From Pseudomonadota bacterium (lineage in GTDB: Bacteria > Pseudomonadota > Gammaproteobacteria > Burkholderiales > Methylophilaceae), in assembly GCA_020053735.1 (NCBI GenBank), contig JAGVMP010000011.1:310001-374000 (forward strand): 64,000 nt of DNA, written 5' to 3'. The notes below the pieces were generated by a model. It was given only the letters and a program-made list of their open reading frames with translations, had not been told where the DNA came from and did not search any database. How positions within the stretch are numbered: the stretch's first letter is position 1; every line of letters begins with the position of its first letter. Both the position numbers and the translations under genes were made by a program. Below, piece after piece: positions 1 to 8,473 of the stretch.

Positions 1-114
1 ACTCACCTCCACGCCATCGATATTCAGCGAGACTTGCTTTTCAGCCACCCGTTTGGGTGTACCAAAATCGGGGGTTGGATGAAACTGCGGGGTTGTATAT
101 TTAATGTCGTCCAT
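1..114 (-). CDS. fdsA: NAD-dependent formate dehydrogenase alpha subunit, N-terminal fragment (runs off the left edge)
   Basis: Only the first 38 codons lie in the window. The start ATG is at 114 and the frame stays open to base 1. The visible residues end in VSLNIDGVEV, which matches the opening strand of the 2Fe-2S ferredoxin-like domain at the N-terminus of the molybdenum formate dehydrogenase catalytic subunit. In the family this subunit carries the bis-MGD cofactor and several iron-sulfur clusters and oxidises formate to CO2 in the cytoplasm. The gene follows fdsB by 34 bases on the same strand, giving the usual fdsG-fdsB-fdsA order. The catalytic residues are outside the window, so the identity rests on the short N-terminus and on position. 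Confidence 0.8.
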   Translation of the reverse strand, partial: MDDIKYTTPQFHPTPDFGTPKRVAEKQVSLNIDGVEVS

Positions 115-148
115 CGATATTTCCTTATTTCTGGGCTCTTTTGCCGCC

Positions 149-1744
149 TTAAGCGGCAGCTTTCTTTGCCGACTCTATTCCAAAGTCTTCACCAAAATGG
201 TTAATGGCACTCAACACTGGGTAGGGGGTCATACCGCCCAAGGCGCACAACGAACCATTAATCATGGTATCAGACAAATCGCGCACCAATTGCACCTGCT
301 TGTCATGTTCTTTAGCATTACCTTTATTCGCAATAATTCGATCAATCACTTCCGCACCGCGTGTACTGCCAATGCGGCACGGTGTGCACTTACCACAGCT
401 TTCTATGGCACAAAATTCAAATGCATAACGCGCCATTTTGCTCATATCCACGCTGTCATCAAACGCCACAATGCCGCCATGCCCCAGTACCGCCCAAATC
501 TTGCTAAATTCTTCATAATCTAGTGGTGTATCAAATTGGCTCTCTGGCAAAAACGCGCCCAGTGGTCCGCCCACTTGTACCGCACGAATGGGCCTACCTG
601 TAGCAGAGCCACCACCAAAATCGTACAACAATTCGCGCAGCGTTGCGCCAAACGCCAGCTCTACCAAGCCAGTTTGCTTAATATTGCCGGCTAACTGAAT
701 GGGCAGTGTACCGCGCGAACGACCCATACCGTAGTTTTGATAATAGGCTGCACCCTTATCCAAAATAATCGGGATGGTAGCTAGTGATATGACATTATTT
801 ACCACAGTTGGTTTACCAAATAAACCTTCAATAGCAGGCAGTGGTGGTTTAAACCGCACTTGGCCACGCTTGCCTTCTAAACTTTCCAGCAATGAAGTCT
901 CTTCACCACAGATGTAAGCGCCTGCAGCACGCCGTACTTCTAAGTTAAATGCGTGTCCAGAACCGCAAATATGATGACCCAAATAACCTGCTTGTTCAGC
1001 TTTGGCAATCGCTTCATTTAAAGTTTTTAGCGCATGCGGATACTCGCTGCGCAGATAAATATAACCCTGATTTGCACCCACAGCGATGCCGGCAATGGTC
1101 ATGCCTTCAATCAGAACAAAAGGGTCGTCTTCCATGATCATGCGGTCAGAATAGGTGCCAGAATCGCCTTCATCCGCGTTGCAGACGATATATTTTTGTT
1201 CGCCTATTGCACCTAACACCGTGTTCCATTTGATGCCGGTGGGGAAAGCCGCACCGCCACGACCACGCAAGCCAGACTCGGTGACCGCTTTGACGATTTC
1301 TGCACTTGTCATTTTCAGCGCGTTTTTCAGGCCTTTGTAGCCATCGTGCGCGATGTAATCATCTAAACAAACAGGGTTAGTAATGCCAGAGCGGGCAAAT
1401 GTTAAACGCTGTTGTTTTTTAAGCCAGCTGATTTCTTCGGTGAAACCTAAATTGAGTGGATGTGCTTTTGCATTTGAAGTTAGATTATTTAAAAAATCTG
1501 CATCAAATAAGCCAGATACATCTTTGGGCTGCACTGGTGCAAACGCCACACGGCCTTGACTGGTTGCTACCTCTACAAACGGCTCTAACCAAAACAAACC
1601 GCGCGAACCGTTCCTCACAAGCTCAATCTCAATGCCGCGCTTGTCAGCTTCTGCTTGTATCGCTTTTGCTGTGCTGTCTGCGCCCAAAGATAATGCTGTC
1701 GAATCACGCGGGACAAAGATTTTAATGGGAAAGCCTGTGACCAT
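149..1744 (-). CDS. fdsB: NAD-dependent formate dehydrogenase beta subunit (NuoF-like)
   Basis: 531 residues. This is the NADH/FMN-binding diaphorase subunit that passes electrons from formate oxidation to NAD+ in the cytoplasm. The first ~130 residues form a divergent thioredoxin-like extension typical of FdsB. They are followed by the NuoF core: GRGGAAFPTG and CNADEGDSGTYSDR (FMN and NAD binding), GAYICGEETSL, and near the C-terminus the 4Fe-4S motif ESCGKCTPCR plus a fourth Cys in SLCALGG. All four cluster cysteines are present. The start ATG overlaps the fdsG stop by one base (TAATG), so the two are probably translationally coupled. In methylotrophs this enzyme ends the dissimilatory C1 route. 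Confidence 0.95.
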   Translation of the reverse strand: MVTGFPIKIFVPRDSTALSLGADSTAKAIQAEADKRGIEIELVRNGSRGLFWLEPFVEVATSQGRVAFAPVQPKDVSGLFDADFLNNLTSNAKAHPLNLGFTEEISWLKKQQRLTFARSGITNPVCLDDYIAHDGYKGLKNALKMTSAEIVKAVTESGLRGRGGAAFPTGIKWNTVLGAIGEQKYIVCNADEGDSGTYSDRMIMEDDPFVLIEGMTIAGIAVGANQGYIYLRSEYPHALKTLNEAIAKAEQAGYLGHHICGSGHAFNLEVRRAAGAYICGEETSLLESLEGKRGQVRFKPPLPAIEGLFGKPTVVNNVISLATIPIILDKGAAYYQNYGMGRSRGTLPIQLAGNIKQTGLVELAFGATLRELLYDFGGGSATGRPIRAVQVGGPLGAFLPESQFDTPLDYEEFSKIWAVLGHGGIVAFDDSVDMSKMARYAFEFCAIESCGKCTPCRIGSTRGAEVIDRIIANKGNAKEHDKQVQLVRDLSDTMINGSLCALGGMTPYPVLSAINHFGEDFGIESAKKAAA

Positions 1745-2235
1745 TATGTTGCCCTCGCTTCTGCCACAATTGCCGCTACTTTGTCGGCTGTCATGCGGCC
1801 ATACACATCATCGCCCAACATCACATTGGGTGAACACGCACAATTGCCCAAACAATACACAGGCAACAAGGTCACAGCGCCGTCTTGTGTCGTTTCATGG
1901 TAATCAATTCCCAACGCCGCTTTCACATTCGTCTCCAGCTTTTCGCTACCCATGGCTTGGCAACTTTCTGCGCGGCAAATTTGCAGCACATGCTTGCCTA
2001 CTGGGTGTGTATGAAAATGGTGGTAAAACGTGACGACTCCATGCACTTCTGCAATTGAAAGCGCCAACGCTTTAGAGATTGGCAAATAGCACGCTTCTGG
2101 CACCCAGCCAATGTCATCCTGAATGGCATGCAGGATAGGCAATAAGGCGCCTGGCATGTGTTGATGCTTGGCAATATGTGCGTCAATTTTTGAGGCCATA
2201 TCCAGTTTTTCTTGAGTAGTTAAGTCTGCCACCAC
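1744..2235 (-). CDS. fdsG: NAD-dependent formate dehydrogenase gamma subunit (NuoE-like, 2Fe-2S)
   Basis: About 163 residues. This is a thioredoxin-like 2Fe-2S protein of the NuoE/24-kDa family and the first gene of the fds operon. The four cluster ligands are visible as CRAESC (C-x4-C) and, ~40 residues later, CLGNC (C-x3-C). The reading frame can be extended to a TTG at 2241, but an AGGA sits directly against that codon. The GTG at 2235 is six bases from the AGGA and is the better start; the ATG at residue 15 of the longest form is another option. The 220-base gap to the divergent moaA must hold promoters for both directions. Confidence 0.9.
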   Translation of the reverse strand: MVADLTTQEKLDMASKIDAHIAKHQHMPGALLPILHAIQDDIGWVPEACYLPISKALALSIAEVHGVVTFYHHFHTHPVGKHVLQICRAESCQAMGSEKLETNVKAALGIDYHETTQDGAVTLLPVYCLGNCACSPNVMLGDDVYGRMTADKVAAIVAEARAT

Positions 2236-2455
2236 AACCAATCCTAAATTAAAATGTCAGTTAACATATGACAATAATCAAAACACTAGTATCATAAACT
2301 TATTTGGCTGCTAATCAAGGCGGTTATTAGCGTTTAGGCTAAAAACAAGCATAGATATAATTAAAACCAAGTTAAGTGTTACTTATTGATGTTAAGACAG
2401 TACTTTTAAGACAATGCCTACATTATGACAAGACGTTGAATGAAAAATTCTAATC

Positions 2456-3466
2456 ATGGCCAGCCATAACCCAGCACCCGCGCAACTTATCGACCAATTT
2501 GGCCGCACGGTAGATTATATTCGCCTATCCATTACCGACCGCTGCGATTTTAGGTGCGAATACTGCATGGCAGAAGACATGACTTTTTTGCCGCGCGAGC
2601 AAGTGCTGAGTCTAGAAGAGTGCGCGCGCTTAGTAAAAATTTTTGTAAATTTGGGCGTAACTAAAGTGCGCATCACTGGCGGCGAACCACTGGTACGCAA
2701 GAATGCCATGTGGTTGTTTGAAGAGGTTGGTAAATTAGACGGTTTAAAAGAGTTAGTACTTACTACCAACGGCAGCCAGTTAGCACAACATGCTGTGGCA
2801 CTGAAAAAAGCCGGTGTAAAACGCATTAACATTTCTATCGACAGCCTGAAACCCGAGCGATTTAAAAAAATCACTCGCACAGGTCGCCTCGAGCAAGTTT
2901 TAGATGGCCTGCAAGCCAGTATCCATGCGGGTTTTGAGGGCATCAAAATAAACACTGTCCTGATGCGTGGCACTAACGATGATGAAGCCATCGATTTAGT
3001 GCAGTTTGCCATCAACCACAACATCGACATTAGCTTTATTGAAGAAATGCCGCTAGGTGATGTGACACATAACCGCGAAAACACTTTTGTGAATAATGTA
3101 GACACGCTAAAGCTGTTGCAATCTCAATTTAATTTACTACCCAGCACCGAAAGCACTGGCGGGCCTGCACGCTATTGGCGTGTAGCAGACACTCGCAGCA
3201 AAATTGGCTTTATCTCACCACACTCACACAACTTTTGTGAGGCCTGCAACCGCGTGCGCATTAGCTGCCAAGGTGAGTTGTTTTTGTGCCTAGGCCAAGA
3301 TGATAAAGTCGAACTCATGCCGCTCTTACGCGCCAACCCAAATGACGACACGCCGATTATCGATGCAATTTTAAATAGCATGAAAATTAAGCCGAAAGGC
3401 CATGATTTCGACCTAAGCCGCGCCAAGCCAGCTGTGGTGCGGTTTATGTCGCACACAGGCGGTTAG
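2456..3466 (+). CDS. moaA: GTP 3',8-cyclase MoaA (molybdenum cofactor step 1)
   Basis: 336 residues. A radical-SAM enzyme that converts GTP to (8S)-3',8-cyclo-7,8-dihydro-GTP, the first committed step of molybdopterin synthesis. The N-terminal radical-SAM motif CDFRCEYC (C-x3-C-x2-C) binds the SAM cluster, and ITGGEPL follows. The second cluster motif is near the C-terminus (FCEACNRVRISCQGELFLC, C-x2-C-x13-C). The protein ends in the Gly-Gly tail conserved in MoaA. It starts at ATG 2456, divergent from fdsG, and is followed after one base by mobA. Supplying Moco beside a molybdenum formate dehydrogenase makes functional sense. Confidence 0.97.
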   Translation: MASHNPAPAQLIDQFGRTVDYIRLSITDRCDFRCEYCMAEDMTFLPREQVLSLEECARLVKIFVNLGVTKVRITGGEPLVRKNAMWLFEEVGKLDGLKELVLTTNGSQLAQHAVALKKAGVKRINISIDSLKPERFKKITRTGRLEQVLDGLQASIHAGFEGIKINTVLMRGTNDDEAIDLVQFAINHNIDISFIEEMPLGDVTHNRENTFVNNVDTLKLLQSQFNLLPSTESTGGPARYWRVADTRSKIGFISPHSHNFCEACNRVRISCQGELFLCLGQDDKVELMPLLRANPNDDTPIIDAILNSMKIKPKGHDFDLSRAKPAVVRFMSHTGG

Positions 3467-3467
3467 C

Positions 3468-4052
3468 TTGATTTCAAGCATCATACTTGCTGGTGGTCGA
3501 GCAACGCGCATGAATAATGTGGATAAAGGTTTAGTATTACTGCAAAATAAACCACTTATCGCGCATGTGATTGATCGCTTGAAGCCACAAGTGAATGAAA
3601 TACTCATCAATGCTAACCGTGAAATTGCGAATTACGTAGCCTTTGGCTACCCTGTACTGCGAGACGAAAACGAAGACTTCTTAGGCCCGCTGGCAGGTTT
3701 TAGTTTGGGTTTGCAGCATGCCAAGCACGACTATATATTAACTGTGCCCTGCGATTCACCTTTATTACCGCTTGATTTAACTGATAGGCTTTTAAACGGC
3801 ATGTCTGAAGCCCATGCAGATATTGCCGTTGCAAGCAGTGATGGCGACACGCACCCTGTGTTTTGCTTAATGAAAAAAAGTGTGTTGCCAAGTTTGATTG
3901 AATTTCTGGATGCGGGTGAGCGCAAAGTAAGCGCTTGGCAAAAAAGCCAAAATTATATTGAGGTAGATTTTAGCGATTGCTGTGAAGCGTTTACTAATTT
4001 GAATACGTTTGATGATTTAAAAGCGTTAGAATTCAAACTAACTGAAGCTTAA
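3468..4052 (+). CDS. mobA: Molybdenum cofactor guanylyltransferase MobA
   Basis: 194 residues. Adds GMP to Mo-molybdopterin to give the guanine dinucleotide form used by formate dehydrogenases. The nucleotide-binding signature ILAGGRATRM followed by DKGLVLL is at the extreme N-terminus, and VPCDSPLLP gives the metal-binding aspartate region. The start is a TTG one base after the moaA stop. The next ATG falls inside the LAGG motif region, so the TTG is needed for a working protein. Such tight spacing suggests translational coupling with moaA. Confidence 0.93.
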   Translation: MISSIILAGGRATRMNNVDKGLVLLQNKPLIAHVIDRLKPQVNEILINANREIANYVAFGYPVLRDENEDFLGPLAGFSLGLQHAKHDYILTVPCDSPLLPLDLTDRLLNGMSEAHADIAVASSDGDTHPVFCLMKKSVLPSLIEFLDAGERKVSAWQKSQNYIEVDFSDCCEAFTNLNTFDDLKALEFKLTEA

Positions 4053-4062
4053 CAACAGCTCT

Positions 4063-4146
4063 GTCATACCGTGCTTGACACGGTATCCAGTGTCTTTGTT
4101 GAAGTGCGCCGCAACGTCACTGGATTCCGACTTTCGTCGGAATGAC
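4063..4146. repeat. Dispersed palindromic intergenic repeat
   Basis: An 84-base element between mobA and moeA. The left arm (4063-4092) begins GTCATACCGTG and ends CGGTATCCAGTG. The right arm (4118-4146) begins CACTGGATTCCGAC and ends GTCGGAATGAC. The arms are imperfect inverted copies of each other, and each is itself a small hairpin. This is the architecture of the common proteobacterial GTCATTCC-type dispersed repeat, possibly a MITE. No transposase is nearby. It may act as an RNA hairpin between two cofactor genes. Confidence 0.8.
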
Positions 4147-4182
4147 GGAGTGGTTAATTGAAACTTACTAATGAAATAATTG

Positions 4183-5475
4183 ATGATAAATAAAACCACA
4201 CTTTCAACATTAGCCACAGACCCAAGCTGTATGGACGACTACGACCCAAATGCGATGTCTGTAGTGCAAGCACGACAATTTATTCAACAGTTTTTAAGCC
4301 CAGTAGTAGCAACTGAAACTGCTTCTGTACGCAACAGCCTCGGACGTGTGTTGGCGGCCGATATTGTTTCTCCCAGCAATGTACCCAATCACAACAACAG
4401 CGCCATGGATGGCTTTGCTTTTAAGTTTAGCGGCCATTTAAAAACACTTAAAGTCATTGGCACCGCCTTTGCAGGCAAGGCTTTTGAAGGCGCTGTAAAC
4501 CCAGGCGAGTGCGTAAAAATTATGACGGGAGCGGTGATTCCCACTGGTGCAGATACGGTGGTGATGCAGGAACGCATCGCAATTAAAAGTGACCGCATTA
4601 CCTTGCTGGATGCGCCAAAACAAGGATTAAATGTACGCTTGGCAGGCGAAGATTTAAAGCTTGGCCAAACCGTGTTAGCAAAAGGCCATGTGATGAAGCC
4701 CGCGGATTTAGGCTTGGTTGCATCGCTTGGTATAGGCGAGGTCACTGTTTACCATCCATTAAAGGTAGCGTTTTTTAGTACTGGTGATGAACTGGTAAGT
4801 GTTGGGCAACCTTTAGACGTCGGCCAAATATATGATAGCAATCGCTACACGTTGTATGGCATGTTAAGCCGACTGAATATGCAAATAAGTGATTTAGGTA
4901 ATATACCGGACGACCCGAAGTTATTAGAGAAAACTTTACTGGATGCTGCTGAAAATAACGATGTGGTCATCACCAGTGGCGGCGTATCAGTTGGTGAGGC
5001 GGATTATATGAAAGCACTACTCGCCAAGCACGGCCAAGTGTTATTTTGGAAAATTAATATGAAACCAGGGCGACCACTAGCTTATGGAAAAATAGGCAAA
5101 AATAATGACAAACAGGCACATTATTTTGGCTTGCCAGGCAACCCAGTATCTGCCATGGTAACATTTTACCAATTTGTGCAACCTGCCCTGCAAGCCATAT
5201 CTGGTGCTGCCTACAGGCCAGTACCATTTTTTAATGTGGAATGCGCAGACAGTATTAAAAAAGCCACAGGGCGAACCGAGTTTCAACGCGGCATTTTGTT
5301 TGAAGACATGCAAGATGGTCATGTTGTTTGGAAAGTAAAACCCTTGCCGAATCAAGGCTCTGGCGTGTTAAGCAGTATGAGCACGGCCAATTGTTTTATT
5401 GTATTGGATGAAACGGTAGGTAATTGCGAAGTTGGCACCAGCGTGCGCGTGCAACTCCTTGATAGTTTTATATAA
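4183..5475 (+). CDS. moeA: Molybdopterin molybdenumtransferase MoeA
   Basis: About 430 residues. Inserts molybdate into adenylated molybdopterin. Family signatures seen: NHNNSAMDGFAF near residue 70, GVSVGEADYMK near residue 270, the GLPGNPVSAMVTF loop near residue 325, and a C-terminal beta domain ending in a VQLLDS segment. An in-frame TTG at 4180 directly precedes the ATG at 4183; the ATG is preferred although no strong ribosome site is visible. The N-terminal ~25 residues before SVVQARQFI look like an unconserved extension. It is the third Moco gene in a row; moaB, moaC, moaD and moaE are not in the window. Confidence 0.95.
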   Translation: MINKTTLSTLATDPSCMDDYDPNAMSVVQARQFIQQFLSPVVATETASVRNSLGRVLAADIVSPSNVPNHNNSAMDGFAFKFSGHLKTLKVIGTAFAGKAFEGAVNPGECVKIMTGAVIPTGADTVVMQERIAIKSDRITLLDAPKQGLNVRLAGEDLKLGQTVLAKGHVMKPADLGLVASLGIGEVTVYHPLKVAFFSTGDELVSVGQPLDVGQIYDSNRYTLYGMLSRLNMQISDLGNIPDDPKLLEKTLLDAAENNDVVITSGGVSVGEADYMKALLAKHGQVLFWKINMKPGRPLAYGKIGKNNDKQAHYFGLPGNPVSAMVTFYQFVQPALQAISGAAYRPVPFFNVECADSIKKATGRTEFQRGILFEDMQDGHVVWKVKPLPNQGSGVLSSMSTANCFIVLDETVGNCEVGTSVRVQLLDSFI

Positions 5476-5559
5476 AGACAGCTTTACCTAGACCTATATT
5501 CTCACTCCAATTTTACATAACTCAAAATAATTGGTTTATAACAGCCATAATATAAACAT

Positions 5560-5578
5560 AACAATGGTTATCATTTGC
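5560..5578. promoter_or_regulatory. Candidate Fur box upstream of tonB
   Basis: Read on the minus strand, the 19 bases GCAAATGATAACCATTGTT match the classical Fur consensus GATAATGATAATCATTATC at 14 of 19 positions by eye. The site lies about 80 bases before the tonB start, in a position to repress it when iron is plentiful. tonB genes are frequent Fur targets, which fits. Confidence 0.6.
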
Positions 5579-5656
5579 TTTTAAGCTGTAGTATAATCAA
5601 TGGCTTAGCTCAAAATTAACCTTTAAATTTATACCACCGAATAAAGAAACATTCTT

Positions 5657-6415
5657 TTGGATATCGCGATTAAATCCCCCAACGGCCATTCTAGTTTTAG
5701 TGAGAGCACACTCATTTGGGCAGTGGCCTGCTCCATATTGCTACACGTGTTACTAGTTGTAGTGGTGCCTAATTTTAAGTTTGAAACGAGCAAAGACACA
5801 CCAGAGCCACTTACCATAGAAATTATGCAGCCAGCGCCACCAGCGCCTGTAGTGTTACCTGAGCCTGCACAGCCAGAGCCAACTGTAGAGCCCGAGCCAA
5901 TTAAAAAACCGAAACCAATCACTGAGCCCATAAAACCTATCCAGAAGAAATCACCCGAGCCAACACCTATTCAGGAAACTAGCCCAGAACCCGCAACGGC
6001 AGAGCCGTCACCGCCAGCTGTAATTACTGCGACACCCAAAATAGACGCGCCACCAGTAATTACTGCGCCACCACCAGAACCACCTAAAAAAATTGAACCA
6101 AGTGATAATGATGTAAATAATGCACTAAGCCAATATGGCAGCACTTTAGGCAGAGCAATTGCCAAACACAAAAGTTATCCTAAAATCGCCCAAATGCGCG
6201 GCTGGCAAGGCGAATGCCTGCTCGATTTAAAAATTGATAGTAGCGGCAACGTACTATCAGCCAATGTAAAAGAAAGTAGTGGGCATGAGTCTCTGGATAA
6301 TCAAGCGCTTGAGATGGTGCGCAAAGCATCGCCCTTCCCTGCGCCACCTGAGGCGTTGCGTGGCCGTAGCTTCAATATCACCGTTCCTGTCTCGTTTAAA
6401 CTAGAAGGTGCTTAA
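5657..6415 (+). CDS. tonB: Energy transducer TonB
   Basis: 252 residues. Spans the periplasm to couple inner-membrane proton-motive force to outer-membrane TonB-dependent receptors. One N-terminal membrane segment (about residues 19-35, ending VLLVVVV) is followed by a long Pro/Glu/Lys-rich stretch (residues ~45-155) and a C-terminal TonB fold with YPKIAQMRGWQGECLLDL and VPVSFKLEGA at the end. The start is a TTG (5657); no ATG precedes the membrane segment. No exbB/exbD lie next to it, unlike the second TonB of this window (59803-60522). It overlaps the following kinase gene by one base (TAATG). A probable Fur box lies upstream. Confidence 0.92.
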   Translation: MDIAIKSPNGHSSFSESTLIWAVACSILLHVLLVVVVPNFKFETSKDTPEPLTIEIMQPAPPAPVVLPEPAQPEPTVEPEPIKKPKPITEPIKPIQKKSPEPTPIQETSPEPATAEPSPPAVITATPKIDAPPVITAPPPEPPKKIEPSDNDVNNALSQYGSTLGRAIAKHKSYPKIAQMRGWQGECLLDLKIDSSGNVLSANVKESSGHESLDNQALEMVRKASPFPAPPEALRGRSFNITVPVSFKLEGA

Positions 6416-7872
6416 TGCATCATAAGCAAGCCTACACCTCTAGGTCTTTGCGCGATTTACTCTTAGTACATGAGCTGATTTTTGTTGCCCTCATTTTGTT
6501 GGCAGTGGCAGGCGGTAGCTATGGCATCTATGTGTGGGATAAATCGGCCAAAGAATCGCAGCGCATTCATTACTTAAACCAAGAAATTCAGCAAACAAGA
6601 GGCGATTTATACCGCCAGATGAAAGAGTTGTTTGATACGTTTTTTTTAGAGGATGCTGACGGTAGAAACGAATATGAAGCTTATACTCAATCAATTTTAA
6701 AACACTTTGATGTGCTCAATCGTTTAGCTGTTGGTGCGCAAGAAAAAAAAGCTATTCATGATTTAGAAAGTAACTATAAAAGCTTTGTAAACGAGGCACC
6801 AGCTTTGTTTTACCGATATCAGGCTTCACCCAGCGAAGCCTCAAGAAAATCACTTTACCAAGACATAGAAACAGGTATTTTTAGCCAATATGAGGCAGTA
6901 TCTCAACGTGCAGAAGACTTGCTCACACTTAAGAAAATTGAACTCAAAAAACGATTGATCGAAGCAAAATATGCCTCAATTGCCGTATTACTCATCCCAA
7001 TTTTATTGGCGGGCTTGCTACTCATTTTATCGCGGCTACTGTTAAAGCGTGCTATTGTTAACCCTATTAATGCCATCATGCAAGCCACCAGCGAGATTAG
7101 TGCTGGCAATTTACAGCACAAAGTCCCAGAATCTGGCGCTGCCGAATTGGCCACACTTTCGCAAGAAATTAATCATATGGCAGATGAACTACAGACAAAT
7201 AGAGACGCACTTGTACGCACTGAGAAACAAGCTGCCATGGGCTTGCTGGTGCCGATGTTGGCACACAATATTCGCAACCCGCTAGCTAGCATACGTGCTA
7301 CTGCACAACTGCTTGATGAGCCCACACACGACGATGACACGCGCGAATCACTGCAAGGGATTATTAATACGGTAGACCGGCTAGAGCGCTGGACAGGCGG
7401 CTTGTTAGCGTATTTACATCCAGTAAAACCGCAGCTTACAACTGCGCGTTTTGAAAGTATTTTAGAAGGCGCTATGCTACCGCTGACGCAAAAAATCCGT
7501 GATAAAAATATCAACCTAACTAAACATATACTGCCGCCGAATATTGAAATACGCACCGATGAGCATTTACTAGAACAGGTGTTTTACAACTTAATTTTAA
7601 ATGCCATTGATGCCTCACCCAATGGAAGTAGCATTGTGATTGAAACGCAGCTTATTGATAACAATTTCACTTGTAGCCTGCGCGATGAAGGGTCAGGCAT
7701 GCCATTTACACCAGACCCACACACTCTCAGCCCTGGGCCTAGTACCAAGCGCTTTGGCACTGGTTTAGGCATTCCGTTTGCATTTAAAGTGTGCGAAGTA
7801 TTAGGCGGCAATATCACATTCGAGGCAGCCTTACCAAAAGGCACCCGCATTACACTTAGCTTGCCACAATAG
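6415..7872 (+). CDS. Membrane sensor histidine kinase with HAMP domain, atypical H-box
   Basis: 485 residues. Order: a transmembrane helix (~22-40), a ~150-residue mostly helical periplasmic sensor region, a second helix (~190-208), HAMP (~210-262, with PINAIMQATSEISAGNL), HisKA with His284 in AHNIRNPLASIRA, and a HATPase domain (NLILNAIDASPNG, DEGSGMPF, FGTGLGIPF). The residue after the phosphoacceptor His is Asn285 rather than the usual Glu/Asp. No response regulator gene is adjacent. The gene overlaps tonB by one base, so its production is tied to tonB. A role in sensing cell-envelope or iron status is only inferred from that linkage. Confidence 0.88.
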   Translation: MHHKQAYTSRSLRDLLLVHELIFVALILLAVAGGSYGIYVWDKSAKESQRIHYLNQEIQQTRGDLYRQMKELFDTFFLEDADGRNEYEAYTQSILKHFDVLNRLAVGAQEKKAIHDLESNYKSFVNEAPALFYRYQASPSEASRKSLYQDIETGIFSQYEAVSQRAEDLLTLKKIELKKRLIEAKYASIAVLLIPILLAGLLLILSRLLLKRAIVNPINAIMQATSEISAGNLQHKVPESGAAELATLSQEINHMADELQTNRDALVRTEKQAAMGLLVPMLAHNIRNPLASIRATAQLLDEPTHDDDTRESLQGIINTVDRLERWTGGLLAYLHPVKPQLTTARFESILEGAMLPLTQKIRDKNINLTKHILPPNIEIRTDEHLLEQVFYNLILNAIDASPNGSSIVIETQLIDNNFTCSLRDEGSGMPFTPDPHTLSPGPSTKRFGTGLGIPFAFKVCEVLGGNITFEAALPKGTRITLSLPQ

Positions 7873-7995
7873 TCTGTCGCAACAATTTCAGACTGAAATA
7901 ATTATAGTATTAGCCGCCAACCAAAACATTTTTGTTTTGTCATAATTTTTAGCTTGCCTAAATGCCAAATTTTTACAACAATGAGAATAATCAAT

Positions 7996-8463
7996 ATGAC
8001 AACCTCTATGCTAAACACAACCGTCACTAATTTTGAATTGCCAGCCACTAGCGGTACAAATTTCAAACTTTCAGACTATCTAGGCAATACCCTAGTCATC
8101 TATTTCTACCCCAAAGATAACACGCCTGGCTGCACCACGCAGGGCATGCAGTTTCGTGATCACTATGCTGCTTTTCAGGCCTTAAATACCGAAATTTTTG
8201 GTATCTCTCGCGACGGCCTGAAATCGCACGAAAACTTTAAGGCTAAATTCAGCTTTCCGTTTGAATTGCTAGCCGACACTGAAGAACTAGCATGCGGTAT
8301 TTTCGGCGTGATGAAAATGAAGAACATGTACGGCAAACAAGTACGCGGTGTAGAGCGCAGCACCTTTATCATCGATAAAAATGGTGTGCTGATTAAAGAA
8401 TGGCGTGGCGTCAAGGTCGACGGTCATGCACAAGAAGTGTTAAATTTTATTCAATCTTTATAA
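7996..8463 (+). CDS. bcp: Thioredoxin-dependent thiol peroxidase, Bcp/PrxQ family
   Basis: 155 residues from the ATG at 7996. Reduces H2O2 and organic peroxides. The peroxidatic Cys is in DNTPGCTTQG after IYFYPKD. The resolving Cys normally found five residues later in two-Cys PrxQ proteins is replaced (CTTQGM), so this looks like a one-Cys or alternative-Cys member; another Cys sits in LACGIFGVM, where E. coli Bcp also has one. An in-frame ATG at 7954 would add 14 residues with no conserved character; 7996 has a purine-rich GAGAATAA before it. It ends 10 bases before the phoH-like gene. Confidence 0.9.
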   Translation: MTTSMLNTTVTNFELPATSGTNFKLSDYLGNTLVIYFYPKDNTPGCTTQGMQFRDHYAAFQALNTEIFGISRDGLKSHENFKAKFSFPFELLADTEELACGIFGVMKMKNMYGKQVRGVERSTFIIDKNGVLIKEWRGVKVDGHAQEVLNFIQSL

Positions 8464-8473
8464 AAAAGAAGCT

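Noticed and set aside
104-523. Plus-strand open frame antisense to fdsB
   Set aside because: Low-complexity, no ribosome site or family motifs; it is the reverse frame of the well-supported fdsB.
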